DNA from: Pseudomonas wuhanensis
GTDB taxonomy: Bacteria > Pseudomonadota > Gammaproteobacteria > Pseudomonadales > Pseudomonadaceae
DNA: 64,000 bases
Direction of reading: 5' to 3'
Assembly: GCF_030687395.1 (NCBI RefSeq)
Contig: NZ_CP117430.1
Span: 4,960,001-5,024,000 of the forward strand
Made by a program: the position numbers and the translations under genes. Below are positions 17,012-31,498 of the stretch, one piece after another. Each line of letters begins with the position of its first letter. Within the stretch, counting starts at the first letter, position 1. A model generated the notes under the pieces. The model was not told the DNA's origin. It did no database searches and saw only the letters and a program-made list of their open reading frames with translations.

Positions 17012-17041
17012 AAACGAAGGGCGCGGTCAGACCGCGCCCTT
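17012..17041 (-). terminator. Terminator of lysC
   Basis: On the minus strand AAGGGCGCGGT-CTG-ACCGCGCCCTT then CGTTTTTTT, immediately after the lysC stop codon. Confidence 0.88.
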
Positions 17042-17052
17042 GGGGAAACGCA

Positions 17053-18294
17053 TTACTCGCCCTGTCGGACCGGCGCATCCAGTTCGAAAGCCGTGTGCAG
17101 AGCGCGCACAGCCAGTTCCAGGTACTTCTCTTCGATCACCACGGACACCTTGATTTCCGACGTCGAGATCATCTGGATGTTGATGCTCTCTTTCGCCAGG
17201 GATTCGAACATACGGCTGGCCACGCCTGCGTGGGAGCGCATGCCGACGCCGACGATCGAGACCTTGGCAATCTTGGTGTCGCCAATGACTTCACGGGCAC
17301 CGATCTCGCGAGCAGTGTTTTCCAGCACGGTTTGCGCAGCCTGGAAGTCATTGCGGTGCACGGTGAAGGTGAAGTCGGTGGTGTTATCGTGCGCAACGTT
17401 CTGCACGATCATGTCGACTTCGATGTTCGCGGCACTGATCGGGCCGAGAATCTTGAACGCTACGCCCGGGGTGTCTGGCACGCCACGGATGGTCAGCTTG
17501 GCTTCATCGCGGTTGAAAGCGATGCCGGAAATGATCGGCTGTTCCATGGTTTCCTCTTCATCAATAGTAATGAGGGTGCCCGGACCCTCCTTGAAGCTGT
17601 GCAGTACGCGCAGCGGAACGTTGTACTTGCCGGCGAATTCCACCGCACGGATCTGCAACACCTTGGAACCGAGGCTGGCCATTTCCAGCATCTCTTCGAA
17701 GGTAATCTTGTCCAGACGCTGAGCCACGGAGACCACACGCGGGTCGGTGGTGTAGACGCCATCGACGTCGGTGTAGATCTGGCATTCGTCAGCCTTCAGG
17801 GCTGCCGCCAGCGCCACACCGGTGGTGTCGGAACCGCCACGACCGAGGGTGGTGATATTGCCGTGCTCGTCGACGCCCTGGAAACCGGCGACAACCACCA
17901 CACGACCGGCCTTCAAGTCACCGCGAATCTTCTGGTCATCAATCTGCAAGATACGCGCTTTATTGTGCGCGCTATCCGTCAGAATCCGTACCTGGTTGCC
18001 GGTGTACGATACCGCTGGCACGCCACGCTTGATCAGCGCCATGGCCAACAGTGCAATCGTCACCTGCTCACCGGTGGAAACGATCACATCCAGTTCGCGA
18101 GGAACCGGCTGGCCGTCGCCACTGATTTGCTTGGCCAGATCGATCAGACGGTTGGTTTCGCCGCTCATTGCAGACAGCACAACCACCAGGTCATCGCCCG
18201 CATCGCGGAATTTCTTAACCTTGTCGGCGACCTGCTCGATTCTCTCGACAGTGCCGACCGAGGTGCCTCCAAATTTCTGTACGATCAAAGCCAT
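17053..18294 (-). CDS. lysC: Aspartate kinase
   Basis: The protein has 413 residues from ATG 18294, the conserved MALIVQKFGGTSVG start. The kinase domain (to ~250) has STGEQVTIALLA and FQGVDEHGNITTLGRGGSDT. Two ACT domains follow for lysine/threonine feedback. It phosphorylates L-aspartate, the first step to lysine, methionine, threonine and diaminopimelate. An internal ATG at 17547, preceded by GAGGAAACC, would give a 164-residue regulatory beta subunit, as known for alpha2beta2 aspartokinases. It follows alaS on the same strand after 90 bases. Confidence 0.96.
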   Translation of the reverse strand: MALIVQKFGGTSVGTVERIEQVADKVKKFRDAGDDLVVVLSAMSGETNRLIDLAKQISGDGQPVPRELDVIVSTGEQVTIALLAMALIKRGVPAVSYTGNQVRILTDSAHNKARILQIDDQKIRGDLKAGRVVVVAGFQGVDEHGNITTLGRGGSDTTGVALAAALKADECQIYTDVDGVYTTDPRVVSVAQRLDKITFEEMLEMASLGSKVLQIRAVEFAGKYNVPLRVLHSFKEGPGTLITIDEEETMEQPIISGIAFNRDEAKLTIRGVPDTPGVAFKILGPISAANIEVDMIVQNVAHDNTTDFTFTVHRNDFQAAQTVLENTAREIGAREVIGDTKIAKVSIVGVGMRSHAGVASRMFESLAKESINIQMISTSEIKVSVVIEEKYLELAVRALHTAFELDAPVRQGE

Positions 18295-18384
18295 TTCAAA
18301 GCCGCCTCTGCCCATGAAGGGCGCCCAATAATCACTCAAACAGCGTTCTGGCCCGCCACTAGACCGCGGGCCAGGCACACTGCC

Positions 18385-21006
18385 TTATAAACCCTGCTCT
18401 ACAAATGGAACAGTCAGGGCCAATGCGGCATCCAGTGCGCCAGCGTCAGTACCACCGCCCTGCGCCATGTCTGGACGACCGCCGCCCTTCCCGCCCACTG
18501 CCGCAGCAGCCTGTTTCATCAAATCACCGGCTTTGAGTTGGCCAGTCAGGTCTTTGGTCACGCCTGCAACCAGGACGACCTTTTCCTCATGGACACTGCC
18601 GAGCAGGATCACTGCGCGGCCGAGTTTGTTTTTCAATTGATCGACCAGCGCCAGCAGCGCCTTGCCGTCCTGACCGTCCAGACGCACGGCCAGCACTTTC
18701 ACGCCTTTGACGTCCAGGGCAGAAGCCGACAGATCGTCGCCCGCCGCGCTGGCCGCCTTGGCCTGCAACTGCTCGAGTTGCTTCTCCAGCAGACGGTTGC
18801 GCTCCAGCACAGCCGACAGCTTGTCGATCAGGTTATCGCGGCTGCCCTTGACCAGGTTGGCCGCTTCCTTGAGTTGCTCTTCAGCCGCGTTCAAGTAGGC
18901 CAGCGCTGCTGCGCCGGTCACTGCCTCGATACGACGAACACCGGAGGCCACACCGCCTTCGCTGATGATTTTCAGCAGGCCGATGTCGCCGGTACGGTTG
19001 GCGTGAATACCGCCGCACAGCTCGACGGAGAAATCGCCCATGCTCAGCACGCGTACGCTGTCGCCGTACTTCTCGCCGAACAGCGCCATGGCGCCTTTTT
19101 GCTTGGCGGTTTCGATATCGGTTTCTTCGGTTTCAACCTCGGAGTTCTTGCGAATCTCGGCGTTGACGATGTCTTCCAGCGCCTTCAATTGCTCAGGCTT
19201 GATCGCTTCGAAGTGGCTGAAGTCAAAGCGTAGACGCTGACTGTCGACCAACGAGCCTTTCTGCTGAACGTGCTCGCCCAGCACCTGGCGCAATGCCGCG
19301 TGCAGCAAGTGAGTGGCCGAGTGGTTCAGCGAAGTCGCGTGACGCACTTCGGCATCGACATGAGTCTCGACCGGAGCACCTACGATCAGACTGCCCGAAT
19401 CCAGCACGCCGTGGTGCAGGAACGCACCGCCGGTCTTGGTGGTGTCGCGCACGTCGAAACGCGCAGCGCCAGCCTGGAGGAAGCCGCAATCACCAATCTG
19501 ACCACCGGATTCGGCATAGAACGGCGTCTGATTGAGAACGACCACGCCCTCTTCGCCTTCGCTCAGTACGTCAACCGATTGCCCGTCTTTATAGAGAGCA
19601 ACGATTTTGGCGGAGCCGCTGTGCGCGGTGTAACCGGTGAACTCGGTGGCCACATCAACCTTGACCAGGCTGTTGTAGTCCATGCCGAAGGAGCTGGCGG
19701 AGCGAGCACGGACGCGCTGGGCTTCCATTTCGCGCTCGAAGCCTGCTTCGTCGATGGTCAGGCTGCGCTCGCGAGCGATGTCGCCGGTCAGGTCCATCGG
19801 GAAGCCGTAAGTGTCGTAAAGCTTGAACACCACGTCGCCCGGCACCACGTCGCCTTTGAGTTCGGCCAGATCCTGCTCGAGAATCTTAAGGCCTTGCTCC
19901 AGGGTCTTGGCGAATTGCTCTTCTTCGGCTTTCAGGACGCGCTCGATGTGCGCCTGCTGGGATTTCAGCTCAGGGAACGCTTCGCCCATCTCAGCGACCA
20001 GGGCCGCAACGATCTGGTAAAAGAAACTGCCCTTGGCGCCCAGCTTGTTGCCGTGGCGGCAAGCACGACGAATGATCCGGCGCAGCACATAACCGCGACC
20101 TTCGTTGGACGGCAGCACGCCATCGGCAATCAGGAAGCCGCACGAACGGATGTGGTCAGCCACGACTTTCAGCGAAGCCTGAGCGTCGTTGGTGCAACCG
20201 ATGGCTTTGGCCGATGCGGTCAGCAGGCTCTGGAACAGGTCGATTTCATAATTCGAGTGAACGTGCTGCAGCACGGCACTGATCCGCTCAAGGCCCATGC
20301 CGGTGTCCACCGACGGCGCCGGCAACGGGTGCAACACGCCATCGGCGGTGCGGTTGAACTGCATGAACACGTTGTTCCAGATCTCGATGTAACGGTCGCC
20401 GTCTTCTTCCGGCGAGCCCGGTGGGCCACCCCAGATGTCGGCGCCGTGATCATAGAAAATCTCGGTGCAAGGACCGCACGGGCCGGTATCGCCCATGGTC
20501 CAGAAGTTGTCGGAAGCGTACGGCGCGCCCTTGTTATCGCCGATGCGAACCATGCGCTCGGCCGGAACGCCGATGTCTTTGGTCCAGATGTCGTACGCCT
20601 CGTCATCGCTGGCGTAGACAGTGACCCAGAGCTTTTCTTTGGGCAGGTTCAGCCACTTCTCGGAGGTCAGGAAGTTCCAGGCGTAGGTGATGGCGTCACG
20701 CTTGAAATAATCACCGAAGCTGAAGTTACCCAGCATTTCGAAGAAGGTGTGGTGACGGGCGGTATAACCGACGTTTTCCAGGTCGTTGTGCTTGCCGCCG
20801 GCCCGCACGCATTTCTGGCTGCTGACGGCGCGGGTGTACGCGCGCTTTTCCTGGCCCAGAAAGCAGTCCTTGAACTGGTTCATCCCCGCGTTAGTGAACA
20901 GCAGGGTTGGGTCGTTGCCCGGAATCAAAGAGCTGGAGGCTACACGGGTGTGGCCTTGCTCTTCGAAGAAGCGAAGGAAGGCTTCACGGATTTCTGCGCT
21001 TTTCAT
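18385..21006 (-). CDS. alaS: Alanyl-tRNA synthetase
   Basis: The protein has 873 residues from ATG 21006 ([18 protein letters not shown]), with GGAAG upstream. The class II aminoacylation core is N-terminal ([41 protein letters not shown]). The editing domain carries the zinc-binding [11 protein letters not shown] and [13 protein letters not shown]. The C-terminal DHHA1/oligomerisation part has [14 protein letters not shown]. It charges tRNA-Ala and clears mischarged Ser/Gly. It stands at the head of the alaS-lysC-csrA group. Confidence 0.97.
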   Translation of the reverse strand: MKSAEIREAFLRFFEEQGHTRVASSSLIPGNDPTLLFTNAGMNQFKDCFLGQEKRAYTRAVSSQKCVRAGGKHNDLENVGYTARHHTFFEMLGNFSFGDYFKRDAITYAWNFLTSEKWLNLPKEKLWVTVYASDDEAYDIWTKDIGVPAERMVRIGDNKGAPYASDNFWTMGDTGPCGPCTEIFYDHGADIWGGPPGSPEEDGDRYIEIWNNVFMQFNRTADGVLHPLPAPSVDTGMGLERISAVLQHVHSNYEIDLFQSLLTASAKAIGCTNDAQASLKVVADHIRSCGFLIADGVLPSNEGRGYVLRRIIRRACRHGNKLGAKGSFFYQIVAALVAEMGEAFPELKSQQAHIERVLKAEEEQFAKTLEQGLKILEQDLAELKGDVVPGDVVFKLYDTYGFPMDLTGDIARERSLTIDEAGFEREMEAQRVRARSASSFGMDYNSLVKVDVATEFTGYTAHSGSAKIVALYKDGQSVDVLSEGEEGVVVLNQTPFYAESGGQIGDCGFLQAGAARFDVRDTTKTGGAFLHHGVLDSGSLIVGAPVETHVDAEVRHATSLNHSATHLLHAALRQVLGEHVQQKGSLVDSQRLRFDFSHFEAIKPEQLKALEDIVNAEIRKNSEVETEETDIETAKQKGAMALFGEKYGDSVRVLSMGDFSVELCGGIHANRTGDIGLLKIISEGGVASGVRRIEAVTGAAALAYLNAAEEQLKEAANLVKGSRDNLIDKLSAVLERNRLLEKQLEQLQAKAASAAGDDLSASALDVKGVKVLAVRLDGQDGKALLALVDQLKNKLGRAVILLGSVHEEKVVLVAGVTKDLTGQLKAGDLMKQAAAAVGGKGGGRPDMAQGGGTDAGALDAALALTVPFVEQGL

Positions 21007-21152
21007 TAGGTTCTTCCACGGAGGCTGCGGCCAAAGGCCTGTGCGAAACGTCAACAGACGAAGCGACGGCAAAGGGCCGCATTATATCGGCGTTAGTGGC
21101 TAGGTACAGCGTGTTTGTACGTTACAAACAGTCAATTGGACGGCTAACACGG

Positions 21153-22157
21153 TCAGTTGTGAGAAAAGTCGGCAAATGTGGCGACGACTTGCTCGATTTG
21201 CGCACGACTGACGTCCATGTGCGTGACCATTCGCAGACGACCGGCAGCGCTGAGCTTGATCCCGCGTGTCGCGGCAAAGGCCTTGATCGCTTCGGCCTTG
21301 TCGCCCATCTGTACATAAACCATGTTGGTCTGCACCGGCTCGACCTCATAGCCTGCCGTTCGCAGGCCTTCGGCCAGCATTTGTGCGTTGGCATGGTCAT
21401 CAGCCAAGCGCTGAATATTGTTATCCAGCGCATAAAGCCCTGCCGCGGCGAGAATCCCGGCCTGACGCATGCCGCCGCCGACCATCTTGCGCAGACGTCG
21501 CGCCTTGGCGATCAACTCGGCCGAGCCGCACAGCACCGAACCGATCGGCGCGCCCAGGCCTTTGGACAGGCAGACCGAGACCGAATCGAAATGCTGAGTG
21601 ATCTCCCGGGCATCGACATCCAGCTTGACCGCCGCATTGTAGAGCCGCGCGCCATCCAGATGCAGCGCCAGGCCGTTTTCACGAGTGAAACGGCGAGCCC
21701 GGGCCAAATACTCCAGCGGCAGAACCTTGCCCTGCATGGTGTTTTCCAGCGCCAGCAAACGGGTGCGGGCGAAGTGGAAGTCATCCGGTTTGATCGCGGC
21801 GGCGACCTGCGCCAGGTCCAGCGAACCATCGGCCTGCACTTCCAGCGGCTGCGGCTGGATCGAACCGAGCACTGCCGCGCCACCACCTTCGTACTTATAG
21901 GTGTGGGCCTGTTGACCGACAATGTATTCGTCACCGCGATCGCAGTGGGCCATCAGGCCCAGCAAGTTGCTCATGGTGCCCGTCGGGACAAACAAGGCCT
22001 CGGCAAAACCCAACTGATTTGCAAGCTCGGCTTCCAGTCGGTTGACCGTCGGATCTTCGCCATAAACGTCGTCACCGGTGGCCGCATTGGCCATCGCGTC
22101 GAGCATCCCTGCGGTCGGTTGGGTGACGGTGTCGCTGCGAAGATCGATAACACTCAT
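21153..22157 (-). CDS. ltaE: Low-specificity L-threonine aldolase
   Basis: The protein has 334 residues from ATG 22157, the conserved [13 protein letters not shown] start. It is a PLP fold-type I enzyme: [29 protein letters not shown], and [16 protein letters not shown] with the PLP-binding Lys near 200. It splits L-threonine or allo-threonine into glycine and acetaldehyde. It is monocistronic, with a REP pair behind its promoter region. Confidence 0.92.
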   Translation of the reverse strand: MSVIDLRSDTVTQPTAGMLDAMANAATGDDVYGEDPTVNRLEAELANQLGFAEALFVPTGTMSNLLGLMAHCDRGDEYIVGQQAHTYKYEGGGAAVLGSIQPQPLEVQADGSLDLAQVAAAIKPDDFHFARTRLLALENTMQGKVLPLEYLARARRFTRENGLALHLDGARLYNAAVKLDVDAREITQHFDSVSVCLSKGLGAPIGSVLCGSAELIAKARRLRKMVGGGMRQAGILAAAGLYALDNNIQRLADDHANAQMLAEGLRTAGYEVEPVQTNMVYVQMGDKAEAIKAFAATRGIKLSAAGRLRMVTHMDVSRAQIEQVVATFADFSHN

Positions 22158-22278
22158 GAATCTGGCCTCGGTAAGCAGGGAAAATCCCTTTTGGATTGGA
22201 ATTACTGCGGTCATGTCGGCGAATAATCAAGCCTTGAACGAGGAAAAGGCACGTTACTTCTCGAGAAAGCACAATCCA

Positions 22279-22368
22279 TGTGGGAGCGGGCTTGCTCGCG
22301 AAGGCGGACTGACAGTCAACATTTGCGTTGAATGTTAAACCGCTTTCGCGAGCAAGCCCGCTCCCACA
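22279..22368. repeat. REP inverted pair (REPIN)
   Basis: TGTGGGAGCGGGCTTGC at 22279 faces GCAAGCCCGCTCCCACA ending at 22368. A typical Pseudomonas REP doublet in the ltaE/riboswitch gap. Confidence 0.9.
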
Positions 22369-22461
22369 GGTTCTGCATTTTGATTGACCGGTATTGGCCA
22401 TGCACGCCCTGGGAATATGTGTTAAAAACGCTTCGCCGCCAAACAATCTGGCGGCAAAACG

Positions 22462-22626
22462 TTCTCAGGGCGGGGTGTAATTCCCCACCGGCGGTAATTG
22501 CGCGCAATGCGCATAGCCCGCGAGCGCTTGGCGTCAGGTACAGCAATGGCTGTGATGGCGGCAAGGTCAGCAGACCCGGTGTGATTCCGGGGCCGACGGT
22601 CATAGTCCGGATGAAGAGAGAACGGG
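22462..22626 (+). ncRNA. FMN riboswitch (RFN element)
   Basis: All hallmark segments are in order: CAGGGCGGGGTG, AATTCCCCACCGGCGGTAAT, AGCCCGCGAGCG, GGTCAGCAGACCCGGTG, ATTCCGGGGCCGACGG and AGTCCGGATGAAGAGA. It lies 100 bases upstream of a lumazine synthase gene. It would reduce that gene's expression when FMN is high. Confidence 0.95.
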
Positions 22627-22727
22627 ATTAACGCCAAAGGGCCGCCTGCCGCTGATGCGAGCGTGCGTACCCTTAAATCCCATTCGATTCATAACGCCCT
22701 GTTTTTCACACAAACAGGAGTCAGAAC

Positions 22728-23237
22728 ATGCAACCCACCGCAATCGATAGCAAAAGCAAAAACCATCAGGGCGAGCGCGTCGCGTTCATCCAGGCCTGCT
22801 GGCACAAGGAAATCGTTGATCAGAGCCGTAAAGGCTTCGTCACCGAAATGATTGCTCAGGGTTATCAAGAGTCGGACATCGATTTCTTCGAAGTCGGCGG
22901 CGCCTTTGAAATTCCGCTTCACGCCAAGTTGCTGGCCAAGTCCGGCCGTTATGCCGGCATCGTCGCCGCGGGCCTGGTAGTCGATGGCGGCATCTATCGC
23001 CACGAATTCGTCGCCCAGTCGGTGATCAGCGGCCTGATGCAGGTTCAGTTGGAAACTGAAGTACCGGTGTTCTCGGTGGTTTTGACCCCGCACCACTTCC
23101 ATGCTGGCGAAGAGCATCAGAAGTTCTTCTTCGAGCATTTCGTGCATAAAGGTCAGGAAGCGGCGAAGACTTGTGCGGATACGCTGCACAAGATGCGTGC
23201 GTTGCGTCGTAGCGAACCCCGCGCAGTAGCGGTCTAG
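22728..23237 (+). CDS. ribH: 6,7-dimethyl-8-ribityllumazine synthase (RibH2-like)
   Basis: The protein has 169 residues from ATG 22728 with AGGAG upstream. VAFIQACWHKEIVDQSRKGF, FFEVGGAFEIPLHAKLL and GGIYRHEFVAQSVISGLMQ are lumazine synthase motifs. The sequence is closer to the decameric RibH2 type than to the housekeeping RibH. It condenses the aminouracil and dihydroxybutanone phosphate riboflavin precursors. It is a single gene under its own FMN riboswitch, away from the ribBA-ribH-nusB cluster, as seen for RibH2 copies elsewhere. Confidence 0.9.
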   Translation: MQPTAIDSKSKNHQGERVAFIQACWHKEIVDQSRKGFVTEMIAQGYQESDIDFFEVGGAFEIPLHAKLLAKSGRYAGIVAAGLVVDGGIYRHEFVAQSVISGLMQVQLETEVPVFSVVLTPHHFHAGEEHQKFFFEHFVHKGQEAAKTCADTLHKMRALRRSEPRAVAV

Positions 23238-23240
23238 TCG

Positions 23241-23355
23241 TATGATCGTTCCCACGCTCTGCGTGGGAATGCCTAAATGGACGCTCTGCGTCCGCTTCGG
23301 CAGGGACGCGGAGCATCCCGGGCTGCATTCCCACGCGGAGCGTGGGAACGATCAT
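23241..23355. repeat. Inverted repeat, second REP class
   Basis: ATGATCGTTCCCACGCTC begins at 23241 and its inverse GAGCGTGGGAACGATCAT ends at 23355, with smaller stems inside. A different REP family from the GGGAGCGGGCTTGC type. It separates ribH from the convergent astE. Confidence 0.85.
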
Positions 23356-23365
23356 TGCGCGGAAG

Positions 23366-24376
23366 TCAGGCGAGGTTTTCGTCGGTGGTCGGCACGATCA
23401 GGATGCCGGCGCGCAGGCCGTTCTTGACCTTGGGGTTCGGGAAGATGATCCGGGCGCCCTTCTCTTCGATGACCCAGCGGGTATTGGCGATATCCTCAGC
23501 CAGCACATAACCCACCTTCAACTCCGAAAAGTTTTCGATATCCGCCGGCAGGTTCAGGCGGAAGTTATCGCTGTGCTTGATGACTTCCCGCGCGACGCTG
23601 AACAACTGCAAGCCATCCAGCCCTTCGTCGGTCATTGGCGGCTCGGTGCCTTCGATGATCTGCTTCAGGCGGGTCTCAAGAAGGCTGACGTTGACCCCAT
23701 CGTTCTGCCCGAACGGCCGGGCCTTGCCCAGTTCCAGGGTGAAGGACTCGGCATCGAGCTTGTCGTAGGTGTAGGAGCTGAAGACGATGGAAGGCTTGTT
23801 CTGCAACAGCACCGCCTCCATACCGGCGGCGCGCAGGCGAGCCAGCTCCTGGCGTGAATGCTGACGGCCTTCCTTCCAGGGGTACAGGGCGAACTGCTCG
23901 ATTTTCGAGCCACGGATCGCCGTGTGCAGGTCGTAGTGCAGGCGATTGCGATCCGGCAGGCTGAAGAAAGTCGCCGCCAGCCGCTCCAGCTCACAAGCGC
24001 GCAACGCCTCGGAACCGCTGGTTTGTTCGTGCCGACCGTTGAACAGCCGATTGACGTCCTGCTCGATGAAACGCTCACCGCGACGGATGGCCTCGGGATT
24101 GCCGAACAGGAACAGAATACGTGCGCGCGGCTTCAAGTCACCGCGGGCGATGTCATGCAACAGGCGATCGAGCAGCTCGATCGGCGCTGTTTCGTTGCCA
24201 TGGATGCCGGCTGAGAGCAGCAGGTCCAGGCCATTGTCGCGGGCTTCAGGTGGCCGGACTTCCAGCGCACCTTCGCTCAACCAGCGCATCCGCACGCCTT
24301 CGACAGTCAGTTGAGTCTTCTCCGCCGGTTCGCGGCCGGCGAGGGTCAGTTCAAGCAGTTTGCCGAGGGCGAGCAT
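23366..24376 (-). CDS. astE: Succinylglutamate desuccinylase (AruE/AstE)
   Basis: The protein has 336 residues. It is a zinc carboxypeptidase-like fold: [11 protein letters not shown] supplies His and Glu ligands (about residues 59-62) and [10 protein letters not shown] the second His (about 150). [11 protein letters not shown] contains the catalytic Glu. It hydrolyses N-succinylglutamate to glutamate and succinate, the last step of the arginine succinyltransferase pathway. It is the last gene of the operon, 12 bases after the small protein gene. Confidence 0.95.
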   Translation of the reverse strand: MLALGKLLELTLAGREPAEKTQLTVEGVRMRWLSEGALEVRPPEARDNGLDLLLSAGIHGNETAPIELLDRLLHDIARGDLKPRARILFLFGNPEAIRRGERFIEQDVNRLFNGRHEQTSGSEALRACELERLAATFFSLPDRNRLHYDLHTAIRGSKIEQFALYPWKEGRQHSRQELARLRAAGMEAVLLQNKPSIVFSSYTYDKLDAESFTLELGKARPFGQNDGVNVSLLETRLKQIIEGTEPPMTDEGLDGLQLFSVAREVIKHSDNFRLNLPADIENFSELKVGYVLAEDIANTRWVIEEKGARIIFPNPKVKNGLRAGILIVPTTDENLA

Positions 24377-24388
24377 AGAGCGGTTTCC

Positions 24389-24679
24389 TTAGTGGTCGTG
24401 ATTGCAATCCGGGCCGTGTACGTGGTCCTCATCATCACCGACGTCGGCCGGTTCCATCTCCAGTTGCAGACTTACCAGATTAGTCGCCAATGGGCGCAGC
24501 AGCAGGTTGGCGTATTCAGCGTCACCTTCTTCGACGTCCACGCCGATCAGCAACTGGCCGCGGCCGTCCTGCTGGATCCACAGCTCTTTGCCTTGCCACA
24601 TGACCGCGACACGGGTGCAGGAAGTTTCCAGTTGCGTGCCGTCGGTGTCTTCAAGGATCAGCTGCAGGGTATCGCTCAT
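24389..24679 (-). CDS. Conserved small acidic protein in the aru operon
   Basis: The protein has 96 residues. The N-terminal beta-rich part (LQLILEDTDGTQLETSC, RVAVMWQGKELWIQQD) leads into a strongly acidic, His-rich tail (DDEDHVHGPDCNHDH) that could bind metal. The gene sits between astB and astE, as a comparable small gene does in P. aeruginosa. No enzymatic role is known. Possibly it delivers zinc to AstE, the adjacent zinc enzyme; this is only inferred from the tail and position. Confidence 0.8.
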   Translation of the reverse strand: MSDTLQLILEDTDGTQLETSCTRVAVMWQGKELWIQQDGRGQLLIGVDVEEGDAEYANLLLRPLATNLVSLQLEMEPADVGDDEDHVHGPDCNHDH

Positions 24680-24733
24680 GTTTTACGCTCTCGTCTGGAG
24701 ATAGCGCGGCGCATTCAATTCATGCGCCGACTT

Positions 24734-26080
24734 TCAATTGATCTGGAATGGATAAACCGCGCCCAGTTTAAGGATTTGCGTCAGTTCATCCAGTGCCGTC
24801 CGGCACTCAAGCAGCAATTGCGGGTCCGCCAGATCGTTTTCGGTCATGCGGTCGCGGTAGTGCTTGTCGACCCATTCGGTCAATGTGCCGTACAACGGTG
24901 CCGTCATGATAACCCCTTGGTTGACGGCCGCCAGTTCGGTTTCGTTAAGTGCGACGCGTAACCGCAGGCAAGCCGGGCCACCGCCGTTCTGCATGCTCTG
25001 CTTGAGATCGAAAACTTTTACTTCGCGGATCAGGCCGCCAGAGCTGGTCAGGCCTTGCAGGTACTGCCAGACACGCTCGTTGCCACGGCATTCTTCCGGC
25101 ACGATCAAGAGCATGGAGCCGTCAGGACGCGACAGCAGTTGGCTGTTGAACAGGTAGGAACGAACGGCGTCTTCAACGGTGACCGCGGAACGCGGTACAC
25201 AGATCGACTGAAATTTCCCACCGACTTTGGCGAGTTTGCCTTGCAGCTCAGCGAGCATCTGGTCAGTGTCGAGGAAGGCGTCCTCGTGATAGAACAGCAC
25301 TTCGCCATTACCCACGGCGATCACGTCGTTATGGAACACGCCCTGATCGATCACCGAAGGGTTCTGCTGGGCATAAACCACGCCGTCATCACGCAGACCG
25401 TGCAGACGCGCGACGGCTTGGGAGGCTTCGAGCGTCTGGCGCGCCGGGTACTTCTGCGGGGCCGGGTAACGGGTGTCGAACGCGCTGCGACCGAACACGA
25501 AAAACTCGACGCCGGCTTCACCGTAGTCACGGCAGAAACGGGTGTGGTTGGCCGCGCCTTCGTCACCGAACTGCGCCACGGCCGGCAACGCGGCGTGGTG
25601 AGCAAAGTGCTTCTGGTCGGCGAACATCGCGCCCAGCACACGACTGGTGGTCGGGTGCTCGATGCTGCGGTGATATTTGCAGTTCAGGTTGGCAGCCGTG
25701 AAATGCACGCGGCCGTCGGCGGTATCGGCGCTCGGGCTGACCGTGGCGGCGTTGGCCACCCACATGCTCGATGCCGAGCAACTGGCAACCAGCAGCGGCA
25801 TTGCCTCCTTGGCAGCGCGCTCTATCACTTGCGCGTCGGTGCCGCTGAAACCCAAGCGGCGCAGTGCGCCGACGTCCGGACGTTCTTGTGGCGCCAAAAC
25901 GCCTTGCTGAAAGCCCATCTCCATCAGCGCTTTCATCTTCGCCAGGCCTTGCAGCGCGGCTTCCTTCGGGTTCGAGGATTGCTGGCTGTTGCTCTGGGAG
26001 GCAACGTTGCCGTAGGACAGGCCACCGTAGTTATGGGTCGGCCCCACTAGACCGTCAAAATTGACTTCATAGGATTTCAT
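24734..26080 (-). CDS. astB: N-succinylarginine dihydrolase
   Basis: The protein has 448 residues from ATG 26080 ([20 protein letters not shown], the conserved start). Catalytic elements of the guanidino-modifying fold are visible: [18 protein letters not shown] with the catalytic His, and [16 protein letters not shown] with the Cys near residue 370. It converts N-succinylarginine to N-succinylornithine, two NH3 and CO2. It lies within the aru operon between astD and the small acidic protein gene. Confidence 0.96.
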   Translation of the reverse strand: MKSYEVNFDGLVGPTHNYGGLSYGNVASQSNSQQSSNPKEAALQGLAKMKALMEMGFQQGVLAPQERPDVGALRRLGFSGTDAQVIERAAKEAMPLLVASCSASSMWVANAATVSPSADTADGRVHFTAANLNCKYHRSIEHPTTSRVLGAMFADQKHFAHHAALPAVAQFGDEGAANHTRFCRDYGEAGVEFFVFGRSAFDTRYPAPQKYPARQTLEASQAVARLHGLRDDGVVYAQQNPSVIDQGVFHNDVIAVGNGEVLFYHEDAFLDTDQMLAELQGKLAKVGGKFQSICVPRSAVTVEDAVRSYLFNSQLLSRPDGSMLLIVPEECRGNERVWQYLQGLTSSGGLIREVKVFDLKQSMQNGGGPACLRLRVALNETELAAVNQGVIMTAPLYGTLTEWVDKHYRDRMTENDLADPQLLLECRTALDELTQILKLGAVYPFQIN

Positions 26081-26152
26081 CAGCGAGGCTCCACGAGAAT
26101 CTGTTTTTTTAGGCATCAGTAACTAACTGTTCAGTGCGACCGTGTCGCGGCC

Positions 26153-26241
26153 ATCGCGGGCAAGCCCGCTCCCACAGGTTCAGCAGTGTTCACAGATTTT
26201 GTGTTCCACGCAGACCTTGTGGGAGCGGGCTTGCCCGCGAT
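26153..26241. repeat. REP inverted pair (REPIN)
   Basis: ATCGCGGGCAAGCCCGCTCC at 26153 and its inverse ending GGGCTTGCCCGCGAT at 26241. It lies inside the aru operon between astD and astB, where it may affect mRNA stability. Confidence 0.9.
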
Positions 26242-26247
26242 TGGGCG

Positions 26248-28739
<2,492 letters not shown>

Positions 28740-28826
28740 GCTATCTCCTCAAACGGGCCGCTGACGCCACCCGTGAAACTCGCTGCTTTACTAAGCATTC
28801 ATTCTTTATAGGCATAGCAGCAGGCG

Positions 28827-29846
28827 TTAAACCGCCACCAGGCGCACGCTGGCACCTTCACCGACGCCCAAGGCTTCGGCCGCTTCAAGATCCAGGGTTA
28901 CGGGTTTGCCCGGCGCGTAATCGAGCTCAAGCAAAACGGCGCGGTAATCCTGCAACTGGGCGTTGGCCACCAGATATTGACGACCGGCACCTTTGACCGG
29001 CTCACCGATCTTCACCGGCACTACACGGCTCTGGGCGATCGAACGGATCCCCGAGACGCGGGCGTGCAGAGTCGGGCCACCGTCGAAAATGTCGATGTAG
29101 TGATCGGTCTCGAAGCCTTCGCGCATCAGGATGTCAAAAGTGATCTGCGCCCGTGGGTGCACCTGGCCCATCGCCTCTTGAGCGGAGTCCGGCAGCAACG
29201 GCACGTAGATTGGGTAATGCGGCATCAGCTCGGCCAGGAACGTGCGGCTTTTCAGGCCACACAGACGCTCGGCTTCGGCGTAGTTGAGGTCGAAGAAGTT
29301 GCGACCGATGGCATCCCAGAACGGCGAGTCGCCATTTTCGTCGCTGTAACCGACGATCTCGGTGACTACCGAATCAGCAAAGCGCTCCGGATGGCTGGCC
29401 ACGAACAACAGGCGACCACGGGAATTGAGCTCAGCCCAAGGCGACCCCACCAACTCCGGCTTCACGTAGAAACTGGTCAGCAAGCTGTTGCCGGTCAGGT
29501 CGTGGCACTGGGAGAGCACGTGGATTTTGTTGTGGATCTTCAGTTCGCGGGAAGCGTGCACGAACGTTTCGTTACGAAAGCTGTAGAACGGCTCGGAATA
29601 ACCGGCCGAGGCAACGATGGCCGAACAGCCGACCAGCTTGCCGGTGGCCGTGTCTTCGAGGACAAAGAAATAACTCTCTTCACCGTTGAAGCTGACTTCG
29701 GCGGCGAACGAGGCTTCGCTTGCCGCGATCTTGTCGCTCAGGCGTTCAACGTCATCCGGCAAGGAAGTGACACCAATCGGGCTGTCCGCAGCCAGACGCT
29801 GTACCTCGCCCAGATCAGCCATTTGCGCGGGGCGCATCACCAGCAT
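28827..29846 (-). CDS. aruF: Arginine/ornithine N-succinyltransferase, alpha subunit (AruF)
   Basis: The protein has 339 residues and is a clear paralogue of the next gene (MLVMRPAQMADLGEVQRLA, YFFVLEDTATGKLVGCSAIV, HYIDIFDGGPTLHARV). It is the alpha subunit of the two-component enzyme typical of pseudomonads; enterobacteria have a single AstA. It catalyses the first step of the pathway. A REP pair separates it from aruC. Confidence 0.95.
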   Translation of the reverse strand: MLVMRPAQMADLGEVQRLAADSPIGVTSLPDDVERLSDKIAASEASFAAEVSFNGEESYFFVLEDTATGKLVGCSAIVASAGYSEPFYSFRNETFVHASRELKIHNKIHVLSQCHDLTGNSLLTSFYVKPELVGSPWAELNSRGRLLFVASHPERFADSVVTEIVGYSDENGDSPFWDAIGRNFFDLNYAEAERLCGLKSRTFLAELMPHYPIYVPLLPDSAQEAMGQVHPRAQITFDILMREGFETDHYIDIFDGGPTLHARVSGIRSIAQSRVVPVKIGEPVKGAGRQYLVANAQLQDYRAVLLELDYAPGKPVTLDLEAAEALGVGEGASVRLVAV

Positions 29847-29894
29847 GGTGTCACTCCTTTCTCGAAAAAATTCATTAGAAAAATGCCCGGCTCA

Positions 29895-29984
29895 TGTGGG
29901 AGCGGGCTTGCCCGCGATAGCGTCCTGTCAGATAACAATGAAGTCGGCTGTCAGGCCCTCATCGCGGGCAAGCCCGCTCCCACA
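29895..29984. repeat. REP inverted pair (REPIN)
   Basis: TGTGGGAGCGGGCTTGCCCG at 29895 faces its inverse ending GCCCGCTCCCACA at 29984, inside the operon between aruC and aruF. Confidence 0.9.
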
Positions 29985-30048
29985 TTTACGGTGCCCGGCA
30001 CATAAAAATTGGTTCGACGCCTGAACAGTTCAGGCGTCGAAGGGACTA

Positions 30049-31368
<1,320 letters not shown>

Positions 31369-31398
31369 TTATAGCGCGAACACAGGTTTTGCCCGGGT

Positions 31399-31414
31399 TT
31401 ACGGCAATGCGACA
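31399..31414 (-). promoter_or_regulatory. ArgR half-site, aruC promoter (distal)
   Basis: On the minus strand TGTCGC-ATTGCCGT-AA, a second perfect half-site 51 bases upstream of the first, where an activator of the aru operon would bind. TTTGCGACGC next to it may be a degenerate partner. Confidence 0.75.
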
Positions 31415-31498
31415 AATAGCGTCGCAAAGGCGCAGTTTAAACTGCCTGCGGGGTTTGCGGCAGGTTGCGAGGATCTTACTCATCCGGATTTTACGGTG

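Noticed and set aside
17095..18390. 431-residue frame opposite lysC
   Set aside because: Antisense of a strongly conserved gene, His/Asp-rich composition typical of shadows in high-GC DNA.
19270..21009. 579-residue frame opposite alaS
   Set aside because: Antisense shadow of alaS, no ribosome site or recognisable domain.
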